From contig JAJKFH010002767.1 of NCBI GenBank assembly GCA_023333565.1, positions 17,664 to 81,663 on the forward strand: DNA of 64,000 nt, in the 5' to 3' direction. Positions 47,237 through 56,934 of this stretch are shown piece by piece; the stretch's first letter is position 1; each line of letters opens with the position of its first letter. Under the pieces are notes generated by a model, which was given only the letters and a program-made list of their open reading frames with translations, was not told the DNA's origin and ran no database searches. The stretch comes from Puffinus mauretanicus. Its lineage: Eukaryota > Chordata > Aves > Procellariiformes > Procellariidae. The position numbers and the translations under genes were made by a program.

Positions 47237-48543
47237 CAGCCAGGCACAGACTCTGTCTGCCCAATAGCTGCCCCTGGGTCCCTGAGCCGTTCCTGGGACA
47301 GCCCTGGGAGGGCCTGGACAGGATTTCCCGTCCTCTGAGTCCCTCATTTCTGCTCCCAACTACTTTTGTGCCCCTGTGCTCCTCTGGGCTTGTGGAGGTG
47401 GGCGTCTGATGGGCACCATGGACCAGCCCACGGTTCCTGCTGCCCCCCCAGTACTTGCAGCTGCATCAAGAGCAAAGCCAGATGAGGGGGTTTGCACACT
47501 TTCTTCAGGGATGGGTTTGATCTGTGCCTGGCATTCTGGGCTGGGTCCTCAGACTTTCCTAAATTTAGGCTTCTGTTTTGGATTCAGAGAGCACACAGGG
47601 TTTGTGCTTGGTGTTATTGGTTGCCTTAATGAAACTTTACTCCATGAGTTATTCCAAGTGCTCAGATTTGCAGAAATCAGACCACTCATCAGGATGCTTG
47701 TGCATGGGATGAGACCTGGGGTAGAAAATTTTGGCATCCTGGTTCCCATTGATCTGATACTTCAGGATACCTTAATTAATTACAAGTTAGAAATGAATAT
47801 GAAGAAACTGTCATAATCTCTTCCATGTTTAATAAGCTCATTCAACACTGTTTCCAAAGTGCACAAATGCCATTAAGCCAGGGTGCAACCCAGCCCCGGG
47901 AACATCACAATCTTCTCTTCACTTGGCTCTGGGAATTTCCATCAAGTGGTGTTCCCTCTCCTCACCCTCGACCCCGTGTCCTGTGTGCTGGGTCACCCGC
48001 AGAGCAGGGAGGAGACCTCCACAGAAGCAATGCTCTGGCTTCAAAAAAGAGGAACTTTTCTCTTCCGTTTGCCACCTTTTCCTCTCAGCTTAGTGCCTGC
48101 TCTGGGTGCGAGTCTTGACATGTTCCCAGTAATGACACAAAGCAGCGAAACCAACGAATCGTGAATCAATGCCGCTTCTTACTTTCATAAATGAGACATT
48201 ATAAACTGAAAACATAAAGATCATTTTATCTTTATTAATGGTTTAATACATATGAGAAAGCTATTTGACATTTTTTACACCTACAACTCTTTTCTTCATG
48301 CATTGCTGAGCAGGCTGCACCAGAGTTCATCCACTTAAATCCATTTCATAACTCAGTAGATATACAACAAAAGGATTTCAGGATACAGTGGTACTTAACT
48401 AGCTGTATTAAAAAAAAATACAGCCATCTCCTCCCTCAAAGTTTTCTGGTTAGAGATTAAAATCACAGCTAGTAATGAAATTGAAATCAGACCTGATATT
48501 TAGAGTGAGGTAGACTGTCCCATTACACTTCTTTCAGCAATTT

Positions 48544-48548
48544 GTAGG
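48544..48548. repeat. Target-site duplication (GTAGG), left copy
   Basis: Identical to 49134-49138 and directly next to the LTR start, so it records the integration event. Confidence 0.9.
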
Positions 48549-48788
48549 TGTCCTGGTTTCGGCTGGGATAGAGCTAATTTTCTTCCTAGTAGCTGGTACA
48601 GTGCTGTGTATTGGATTTAGTATGAGAAGAATGTGGATGACACACTGATGTTTTAGTTGTTGGTAAGTAGTGCTTACATCAGTCAAGGACTTTTCAGCTT
48701 CCCATGCTCTGCCAGGTGCACAAGAAGCTGGGAGGGAGCACAGCCAGGACAGCTGACCCAGCTGGCCAATGGGGAATTCCATACCATG

Positions 48789-48796
48789 TGACGTCA
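48789..48796 (+). promoter_or_regulatory. CRE palindrome (TGACGTCA) in LTR
   Basis: This is a perfect cyclic-AMP response element, the site for CREB/ATF factors. It sits eight bases before the TATA box of the LTR, a position suited to driving its promoter. Confidence 0.75.
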
Positions 48797-48803
48797 TGCT
48801 CAG

Positions 48804-48811
48804 TATATAAA
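48804..48811 (+). promoter_or_regulatory. LTR TATA box (TATATAAA)
   Basis: A canonical TATA box followed by a G-rich stretch. It would place the transcription start about 25-30 bases to the right, before the trinucleotide arrays. Confidence 0.75.
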
Positions 48812-48910
48812 CTGGGGGAGTTGGCTGGGGGGCCGCTGCTCGGGGACTGGCTGGGCATCGGTCAGCGGGTGGTGAGCAATTGCATTGTGCATTTACTTAT
48901 TCGTATATTC

Positions 48911-48917
48911 TATTATT

Positions 48918-49004
<87 letters not shown>

Positions 49005-49006
49005 TT
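48911..49006 (+). repeat. Compound (TTG)n(TTA)n trinucleotide array inside the LTR
   Basis: A short TAT run is followed by about 16 TTG units and about 12-13 TTA units, almost perfect. It explains the poly-Cys/Tyr, poly-Val/Ile and poly-Asn frames over this region. It lies between the TATA box and the ATTAAA signal, so its length alters the R/leader part. Confidence 0.97.
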
Positions 49007-49025
49007 TCCCTTCCTTTTCTGTTCC

Positions 49026-49031
49026 ATTAAA
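49026..49031 (+). terminator. LTR poly(A) signal (ATTAAA)
   Basis: ATTAAA follows the array and is followed by T-rich sequence, the usual layout for the R/U5 boundary in this LTR family. Confidence 0.65.
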
Positions 49032-49133
49032 CTGTATTTTTTTTTCGATTCCCTCCCCCATCCCACTGGCGACGGTGGGGAGTAAGCGGGCAGCTGTGTG
49101 GTGTTTGGCTGCCTGCCGGGTTAAACCACAACA

Positions 49134-49138
49134 GTAGG
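49134..49138. repeat. Target-site duplication (GTAGG), right copy
   Basis: Partner of 48544-48548. Confidence 0.9.
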
Positions 49139-49831
49139 CTCTTGTGTTGAATATTGCCAACTCTTATTAGAAAATGGCTTTGTATTTCTGTGTAGCAGGG
49201 GTTACCCTGCCCAAAGCTCCTCCAGGGTTTTCTCTTAGCTGTTCCTTGTCAAATGCTGGTTGTCTTGTGATCAGCCACTGATTTTTGCGTTTCATTTCCT
49301 CGACAACGTGTATTGCAAAAGTATGGTGTGATTACTGCTGCAGACCAAACTCACAATAGGAAGGCTTTAAGCACAAATCGGCAGGATAAGGTGTCATTTC
49401 AGCAGTCAGACTTGGCCCATGTCCCAGCTTGGTCTCGTCTCTCCTCGGCTGCACCACAGCCCAGCTCCTGGCGCCACGGTAGGGTGCTTCCTTCCCTCCT
49501 CTCCATCACCAGCCTCTCTTCCCTCTTCATGCTGCTCCCAGCCCTCTCCTCTTCGGGGCCCTTTTCTGCCCCACCTGGACAAGAAAAACCTGCAAACATG
49601 CAAATGCTTCCACACCAGGTGGAAAGACGGTGGGGCTGGAGCAGCTCATAGGGATCAAGCCTGGAGGAGAGGGGTCATGGCAGACAAAGTGCACACTGTC
49701 ACTAACGTCAGGGTTTCTTCATCATCGTCTTCATCTCATTCTGCCGAGGGGCTGAATAAGCCTCTTGCCCCACCAAACCAGAGGACAGCCTGCCCGCCCT
49801 TCAAACGAGGGCGGCCATGAGCCGTTGCGAG

Positions 49832-49992
49832 GCTGCAGGAAGCAGCTGGTGCAGCGGCGGGCTGCAAGGCAGCTCCGGTACCCGTGGTGGTTTGCCAGGC
49901 AGCTCTGGTACCCACAGCAGGCTGCGAGGCAGCTCTGGTACATGCTCCAGTACCTGTGGTGGGCTGCGAGACAGCTCCTCACCCGTTTCCAT
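49832..49992 (+). repeat. Minisatellite, about five units of ~30 bp
   Basis: Units start with GCTGCRAGGCAGCTCYGGTA and continue ACCYRTGGTGG, at about 49832, 49861, 49891, 49921 and 49963. The fourth has a 12-base insertion, and the last decays into CTCACCCG. The unit length is a multiple of three, so the forward frame reads a repeated AARQLWYPWW-like peptide, which has no known homologue and is probably an artefact. Confidence 0.85.
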
Positions 49993-51484
49993 GGAAAGTC
50001 AAACGCTTTGGTGCAAATCTCCTTGTAAAGATGTCCCCTTCCTACGCCCCAGCAGTTGGTCCCCAGTGTCGTGGCACGTCCTGCCAGCCAAGTGTTTTTT
50101 TGTAGGGAGGGCGAAGCACACCGGGTGGGCTGGCAGGGCTGGCCCTGGTGCAGTGCCTGAGGAGGGCGACTGGGTGGGCTGTGGGCCACACAGTGGAGAA
50201 CGAGCTGAGAGTTAATGTTTCAAGTCAGCTGGACTTGTGATGTGCCCCTGCTTCCTGCCCCAGCATGCAAGAACCAGCAGCACCTTCCAGGGGGTGTCTA
50301 CGCTGCTCCCATGGTGCTTGTCATGATACTTATCATGGTATCAAGGGTAGGTAGGACATTTTCCCACCATTTTCCCTGGTTGCAGGGTGTTTGCTGATCC
50401 TGAACAAAGGCAGAGCTGGAGTAACCGCGGTGCCCTGAGCTGGTGGTGCTCCATGAGAGCCCTTCTTCTGAAAGAGCATCCACCGCACCAGGAACATGGG
50501 GGCAAACCCTTCCTCGAGTCTGGATTGCCAGAGCCTCTTGGGGACCTTGTTTACTCAGATAGCAGTCTTACAAATTGCTAATCAAAAAACATTAAAAGAA
50601 CTACTTTGCATTTCTGGAAGTTGTTATCCTATTCAGCAAAGGATCATCTTGTGTCTTTATAACTTACACAATTACTGTTCTTGATTAACAACAAAAACTG
50701 ATGAGCTGGCCTTTCCAGGAGCCATAAGCAGAGTCAGCCAAGCAGAAAATATAAGTGAAGGGAAAACAATTAAAAGTTATTTTAGTTCTTACATTGGAGT
50801 TGATTGTTATATTTACAAATTTTTTTCCCGTACAGTATGAAAACCTCCACTGCATGCACAGTGCTACTCTTCCAATGACAGTATGTGGATATACAAAGTC
50901 AGAGTTTCATATTGGTCACATTAGTTCTGGATTAGTAAGCAACACGCGTGTGGCAGTTTTGAGACTTCCTTTTATAATTATGAAATAGATGAATATGGTA
51001 GAGAATGATTTTGTTAGCGGGGATTGTAATGCTTACAGTTCAAAGCAGTGATATGAACCAGGCAGAACGGGCTGTAATGCAGCAAGGAAGGATGTAAAAC
51101 TGGGGCGGCATGCACGCTATTTGTGAGATTCATGGCATGATACAGAAAACTGCAAGCAGAATATTTAAAAACACACAAATCCCATAATAAAAAAAATAGA
51201 AAGCATCTTGCAAATGCTATTATGCTGTGGTTGTGTCCTAAAATGCTTAATTTTACAGGGTTGTAAATATTGGTGTCTGGGTGTAATAGAATTTAAAGAA
51301 TCAGCCAAGGTCTTCTCATTTAAATTTTTATTGATTATACGAAGAGGTGATAATATATTGAAAAATCATCCGCACATTGGCACCTGCTCACAGCAAAACC
51401 AGTCAGCAGACATTTCATGCGAGGGAGCGACAGTGTCCCGGTTGGGTCTGGAGATCTGAGTTCTGTAGTGACTTCCTCTGCATC
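49993..51484. other. Single-copy sequence, no gene recognised
   Basis: It moves from GC-balanced to AT-rich (50570-51380). No exon, RNA gene or repeat was recognised. Open frames are under 90 codons. Confidence 0.45.
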
Positions 51485-51977
51485 AAGCTCTGGGCTCCCC
51501 AGTACCAGAGACACATGGACATACTGGAGAGAGTCCAGCGAAGGGCAGCTAGGATGCTGAAGGGATTGGAGCATCTCTCTTACGAGGAAAGGCTGAGAGA
51601 GCTGGGACTGTTCAGCCTGGAGATGAGAAGGCTCAGGGGGATCTCATCAATGTGTACAAATACCTCATGCGCGGAATGAAGAGGACGAGCCACGCTCTTT
51701 CCAGTGGTGCCCACTGACAAGAGGCAATGGGCACATGCTGAAACACAGGAGGATCCCTCTGAACACCAGGAAACACTTTTTCACTGTGAGGGTGATCGAG
51801 CACTGGCACAGGCTGCCCAGGGAGGTTGTAGAGTCTCCCTCCTTGGAGATATTCAAAAGCCGTCTGGATGTGGTCCTGGGCAACCTGCTCTAGGTGGCTC
51901 TGCTTGAGCAGGGTGGTTGGACCAGATGACCTCCAGAAGTCTCTCCCAACCTCAACCACTCTGTGATTCTGTGAATC
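51485..51977 (+). mobile_element. CR1 LINE 3' end, about 0.5 kb, well preserved
   Basis: It starts within the end of ORF2 or the 3' UTR at CTGGGCTCCCCAGTACCAGA and continues through AGCATCTCTCTTACGAGGAA, GGCTGAGAGAGCTGGGACTG, TGGGCAACCTGCTCTAGGTG and CCAGATGACCTCCAGAAGTC. It ends with two octamers (CTGTGATTCTGTGAA). The preservation is better than in the copy at 24.6 kb, so it is younger. The residual frame LERVQRRAARMLKGLEHLSYEERL is the last conserved part of ORF2. Confidence 0.95.
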
Positions 51978-53704
51978 TTTCAGCTGCTTTCAGACCTTCT
52001 CCTGGCACCTAGTCTGGTACTGATGTTCAAGAGAACTAGTTGAATCCGTGGCTGCCTTGGCTCTGCAGAGCCACAGGACAGACATAAAAACCGCGTTCAG
52101 CCCATCTATGAGAGGTGCTGATCTTAATGTTGCTGTAGTGGTGCTGATCTGTAGGTCAGAGTGTTTCAGAGCATCATCCGTGTGCCTCCAGAGCCCTGGT
52201 ACCGTCCACAGGGACACCTCTCAACCACTTCTTTCGCAGTATCTTTTTGTCTTTGGCCATGTAAGTAGCCACAAGTCAGCTGTCCTGGACAGCAGGGAAT
52301 CTGAACTGTTTGCTGCCATACTGAATATAGTAGTCATTGAATTCAGTAGGTCTTTCTAGGCCTCAGTTCTCCTAATAGTAAGAAAAGGATCAGTGTAAAA
52401 TGAAGACCTGTCATGTATCATCTGAGCTGCTCAGGTGCTCTGGTCCTGTCTGGATCTAGTCAAGTGAGCAGACGTTCGTCAACATGGCTTTGGCTTTGTG
52501 TCTTTGGTTTTGGCTTGTGCCAGCTATCCCAGTTCCTCCACCCAGAACCTGTGAGACGCAAGTTGTGATGGTCACTGCTGGAGCAATGCATTACCCTCTC
52601 TGTGCTGAGAGCTCGTACTATTTAACGTATGTGTCTTTAACTACCGTTGAATCACTGCTCTTCGCTAACACAGCAACAGAATGGACACCTCCTGGTTTTC
52701 ATGCTTTTGTTAGCCAAAATAAAAATGAAATAAATAAAATGAAAGGACAGAAAATGAAACAAGATGGTGTTGGCACAAAGCCATGCCAAACCAGCTCCAA
52801 AACCAGAATTTCCTGCTATCTGCTGTGTTTCAGGAGTTCTGGAAGCTCAGCCAGCATGAAGCCCCTGCTATAGGATGTACAGAAAGAGACATGTGCCCTG
52901 CTATCAGTCTTCATATGGGACAAGGAGTATAAGAAGAAATAGAGGTGTGGAGATGTGCGAATGCTGTGACTCCTGCTCCTTCCCACCCCTCTTGAAGATG
53001 TCACAGGTTCTGGGGTCTCCAGCATTCAAATGAAATCAAGCAATTGTTTACCTAATAGAGTTTCTAGCACCAAATGTTGCTGCCCCTGCCCTATTTCAGG
53101 CCATGGTTCCTGGTATACTGTAGCATCTCCGCTGCTTAAAGGGACTGAAAGATCAACTGCATTGGAAGCTTTCATCTCGGACACCAAAACTCTCAGGTTG
53201 TTCTCCATATACAGCAGCTTCATGCCAAATTCATACATTCCCCTCCTACTTATTCATCCTTCACACCTGAGCTGGTTGCCTTTGCTTTCTGGAGAGAGAT
53301 GAGGAAAAGAAGGATTTAAACCCCAAACTCAAGTCATTCTATATCTTCTAGCTGTACCTATTTTGCAAACCCTAAGGCAAACTCTCCTTTTCTTTCCACC
53401 TGTGCTCTCTGTTTCCAACAGCACATGACTCATGAACCTCAGTAGTGGGCTGCCCGTCTGAGCCCTGAAGTCTCTAATGATGAGAAAAAGAAAGCTCCCT
53501 TAGTATTTGCCCTCAGCATCACATTAGTTTTTATATTATTCTTCTCTTGTTCTTTCTACATGCAAAACTTTATCTTCCAGCCAGCAACCAGGACTGGTTA
53601 ACATAGGCCAAGTTCTTGTCTGTTGTGTATCGACAGCAATAGCACCACTGGAGTTAGAGATGAAGGCATCAACCTGCAGACGAGTAGCCTTGGTTTGCTG
53701 GTTG
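51978..53704. other. Single-copy sequence, no gene recognised
   Basis: No exon, RNA gene or repeat was recognised. A 129-codon frame (52484-52873) has a hydrophobic start (MALALCLWFWLVPAIPVPPP) that resembles a signal peptide, but the rest has no known family, and no splice or promoter support is visible. Confidence 0.4.
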
Positions 53705-53747
53705 CTCCTCCTCCTCCTTCTCTTCCTCCTCCTCCTCCTCCTCCTCC
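53705..53747 (+). repeat. (CTC)n / (GAG)n trinucleotide tract
   Basis: About 14 CTC units with two interruptions (CTT CTC TTC). It explains the poly-Leu, poly-Pro and poly-Arg/Gly frames across it. Confidence 0.95.
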
Positions 53748-55689
53748 GCATGCTGGCTGGTGGCAAACTGGAGGGACAGAGGGAAGCTGCCCTGAGAAGT
53801 GGGCGGCTGCTGTGGGTGCAAGTGTATTTTCCATTGGCACTAGTGGGAGAGGTGGTGGCATGCAGCTAGCAAAGATTTCCCTTTTAGTATCTGTAATATA
53901 AAAGCCAAGGGAGAAGCAGGGGTGCATACTTTTCATGCAGGTATTTCAGCTTGGTCTTCTCAGAGGAGAGCTCTCACAACCATCATCATTTGTTTGCTGT
54001 AGAGAAACTCAGATATAAAAATTTTATTCCTTTTTTTTCCCTGCTCTTAACACTTCATTTTCCAGAAGTTTTATCCCCCCTTGTTTTGTGTGTTGGTTTC
54101 TCTGATTGGTATTCAAGAGCTTTTGCACCTCCCCTTCCCCCTGAGCAGGCACACTAAATGTACTTCATTTTGCACCTTTTATAACCTGGTAATCAGCGTG
54201 ATTTTTTTAGTCAGCAAATTTAAACCCACGATCCCGAAGTCAGTCACTGAGCCAAACAATCCTGCGCCTTCTGGTTTATTTAACAGCCTCTCAAATTAGC
54301 CCATGCAGAGCGTATTGAGACAAGCAAGATTAAAGATTTTTAGGAGAATTTTGCATAAAGAAAGTGAAGTATTAAATTGGGCTTTTATAAGGCGAACAGG
54401 GATATACTGCAGTACCATTTTCACAGAAGCCAATTAAACATGCACGGAGCTCTTCTTTCACCATCAGGCTTGTCCACCAGAATTCATATAGAACAGGCTG
54501 CTGTGCTCCTTCTAGATTAGACATTTTTCCAGCCTAACGTGTAATAGCCATACAGTTCTAAGTGTTAGGATACAGTCCTTTTTCTTCCTCACTGTGCTGT
54601 ACGTCCTTCGCATGCCTTGCTTCGTTTCCCGTTGGTGCACCAGCCAGTCAGTAAGTTGCCAGTGAATCCCAGCAGAAGATCACTAAATAACTGGGATTTC
54701 TCCTCTGGCCAAGAACAGCCATCGCGTCTCTTTCTTTTGATTGCACGCAGGGAAATGGAAAGCAGGTGGCAGGAATGAAGGCAGATTATTCCTCCATCTG
54801 TACGAGAACTTTTCTTACTGTTGCTTAAAAATACTTAGTAAAGAGGACTGCCGTCACATCAGAAATCTTGTAGATCGACTCTTGTGTAAGTACAGGTTGA
54901 ACATGAGGATCAAGATAAACACAATTGTAGGAGTTTTGGTGGAGTCTATTTCAAGAGCACCTTGCAAGCCAAGGCTCAGAGGTTTGGTAGGGAGACACCA
55001 GTAACGCGCTGCTCTGGGGGTTCGTTACTCGGACAGAGGAGATCCCCTCTAGCTCTGACCCGCAGGGCTCTGCTGTCAGGGTTCCCTGCCATCTTTGTGC
55101 GAGGAATGGGGCTGGCACACGAGCAGGAGCCCCCATGCCAACGTGAGTGCTCCTCACTGGGAGCGGAGGTGGCTGGTGGTGGGGCTGCCCCATGTGCATC
55201 CGCAGTCCTTCGCCGCCACGATGCCCACGTCCCCATCAGGGCTGGAGCGTGCTGGGTGTGCAGCTCTGGTTCCCCTCCCCAGGAAAGGCATGGAGCCACA
55301 TTAAAACCAGTTTGCAAACTGAACTGGAGCCCAAATGTGGGCGCAGACGGTGCCTCGATGAGAAGGACCCACAGCAGGTCATGTCGGTCCCAGGGAGTGT
55401 GCGGAGGGAGGCGAACACAGCAGCTTGGACAACTTCTGCCCATATAGATAATGGTGTGCCCCCAGGACAGCCTGCAACCTCCTCTGTGGGGTTTTACCCC
55501 TTCCTGGCAGCTATTGCCCTTCTGCAAGGAACAACCTTTCTGGCAAACCCTGGAGCCAGGCTACACAGGGAAACCTACCACAAGTTCCTGCAGGACTCGC
55601 GTGCAGTTATCCAAAGACACGAGGTTGGTGTGCCAAACCCCTGCCTTCTCCTGCCTTTTCTTACCATATAGACACTCTGAATTACATTT
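53748..55689. other. Single-copy sequence, no gene recognised
   Basis: AT-rich TAAT-containing sequence spans 54170-54440, then GC-richer sequence spans 55000-55480 with overlapping frames on both strands (54962-55447 and 54976-55527). I see no known domain in either. Confidence 0.4.
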
Positions 55690-56240
55690 TGCTCTGCTAA
55701 TTGAACGTTTTAGTATCATATGCTTGCATCAGCTGTATGTAAATGAAAAAGGCCTTAATGTGTTTGTTAATGAAAAAGTTACACTGGTATATTAAAGAAG
55801 AGTTTATTTAACTTAGTTTAATTTAAAGGCCACTTAGCACACTGAGCATCAATGATCTACAGTAAATGTATTTCTTCAAAGGATTTCTCCATTATCGGAT
55901 GTTCTTAGACAAGAGTCTACATTGCATATATAGGATTTAGATAAATTGCTGCACTGGGTAACACAATGTGATAAATGGACATTAATTCATGCTAAATTAC
56001 GATGAGATTCCTTCAGAGGAATTATTATATCCCTATGAATATAAAAGACACCCTCTGTATCTGAGGGTTTCCTGGGAAGCCAGACATTTCTCTGTGTTAT
56101 ACCAAATTGCAGATGTATTCATTATAATAACATTAATCATGATGACTCCATTTGTCAGTTCCACTCTAATTAAGCATTGCTGCCGTAATGGACCATTATT
56201 TTAAAGTGTTATCAGGGACTGTTTACAATAGGTTTAATAG
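55690..56240. promoter_or_regulatory. Candidate developmental enhancer, AT-rich and homeodomain-site-rich
   Basis: The segment is dense in homeodomain cores, including CATTATAATAACATTAATCATG near 56119 and CTCTAATTAAGC near 56165, with runs of TTTAATTTAAAG near 55818. It has no repeat identity and no long frame beyond 71 codons. It sits between a GC-richer region and an old LTR. Such segments are often deeply conserved in vertebrates, but no alignment was possible here. Confidence 0.35.
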
Positions 56241-56378
56241 AGTTAGGAGCCAGAATTTAGCAGTCTTCTATCAGGTGTGACTTTCCAGTGCTGTGTGGTG
56301 GCAGAGGCTTAATAGGGACATCAGATGGCAGAGGTGGCTGGAGCATCCCTCTCAGCCCAACCCAGATTTGTTCCCCGC

Positions 56379-56934
56379 TGCACCGGGTCTGGCTGGGATG
56401 GGGTTAATTGTCTTCATAGCAGCCTGTGTGGGGCTGTGTTTTGGGTTGCTGATGTTCAGTTATGGCTAAGCGGTGCTTGCACAGCATCAACGGCCTCTCT
56501 TTCTCCCACTCTGCCCCACCAGCGAGCAGGCTGGAGGTGGGCGAGGGGCTGGCAGGGCACAGCTGACCCCAGCTGACCAAGGGGATATCCCACACCATAT
56601 GATGTCGTGGTCAGCAATGACAGCTCAGGGAATGAAGGAAGAAGGTGGACGTTCTGGGTTATGGTGTTGGTCTTCTCAAACATGGCTATACGTGCTGAGG
56701 CTCTGCTTTCCAGGCATGGCCGGACACCTGCCCACCGATGGGGAGCAGGGCATGGACTCCTTATTTTGCTTTGCTTGTGTGCACAGCTTTGCTTCTCTTA
56801 TTAAACTGTCATCACCTCAACCCACAAGTTTTTCTCACTTTTCCCCTTCTGGTTCCCTCCCCCATCCCACTGCAGGAGTTGTGAGTGAGCAGCTGGGTGG
56901 GGGCTTAACTGTTGGCAGGGTCAGCCCACCACAC
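56379..56934 (+). mobile_element. Older LTR, diverged relative of 59990-60529
   Basis: Shared words with the LTR at 60.0 kb include GGCTGGGATGG-GTTAATT, TTCATAGCAGC, GCACAGCATCAA, CAGCGAGCAGGCTGGAGGTGGG, CAGCTGACC and CTCCCCCATCCCA-like ends. The element has an ATTAAACTGTC signal near 56800 and ends CCACCACA. The TATA region is degenerate, and no target duplication is apparent, so the boundaries are approximate. The 248-codon frame at 56473-57219 overlaps it and is an artefact. Confidence 0.75.

Larger units (their letters stand above)
43335..48543. other. Single-copy sequence, no gene recognised
   Basis: AT-rich TAATTA-containing patches lie at 44250-44310, 45540-45690 and 46040-46110. A two-copy tandem of a GATGAAATGYGAA unit lies at 45260-45306. 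CA-rich low-complexity sequence lies at 47037-47135. AT-rich sequence with a reverse-strand AATAAA lies near 48225. No exon, RNA gene or transposon was recognised. Confidence 0.45.
48549..49133 (+). mobile_element. Solo LTR of an avian endogenous retrovirus, 585 bp, complete
   Basis: It begins TGTCCTGG and ends CACAACA, with TG...CA termini. It is flanked by an exact 5-bp duplication GTAGG at 48544-48548 and 49134-49138. Inside are a CRE palindrome, a TATA box and an ATTAAA signal in the order expected for U3 and R. No internal retroviral genes flank it, so it is a solo LTR. Divergence from the truncated relative at 11084 is small, suggesting the family is fairly young. It has acquired trinucleotide arrays between the promoter and the poly(A) signal. 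The family is common in neoavian genomes in my memory; I do not assign a database name. Confidence 0.92.

Noticed and set aside
48704..49160. Frames with poly-Cys/Tyr, poly-Leu, poly-Val/Ile and poly-Asn
   Set aside because: Translations of the TTG/TTA arrays inside the LTR.
51704..51907. Frames across the CR1 3' end at 51.5-52.0 kb
   Set aside because: They fall in the CR1 3' UTR, which is noncoding in active elements.
52484..52873. 129-codon frame with a signal-peptide-like start
   Set aside because: The rest of the peptide has no recognisable domain, the locus has no promoter signal, and a hydrophobic start is common by chance.
53536..53936. Arg-, Gly-, Pro- and Leu-rich frames
   Set aside because: Produced by the CTC/GAG tract at 53705-53747.
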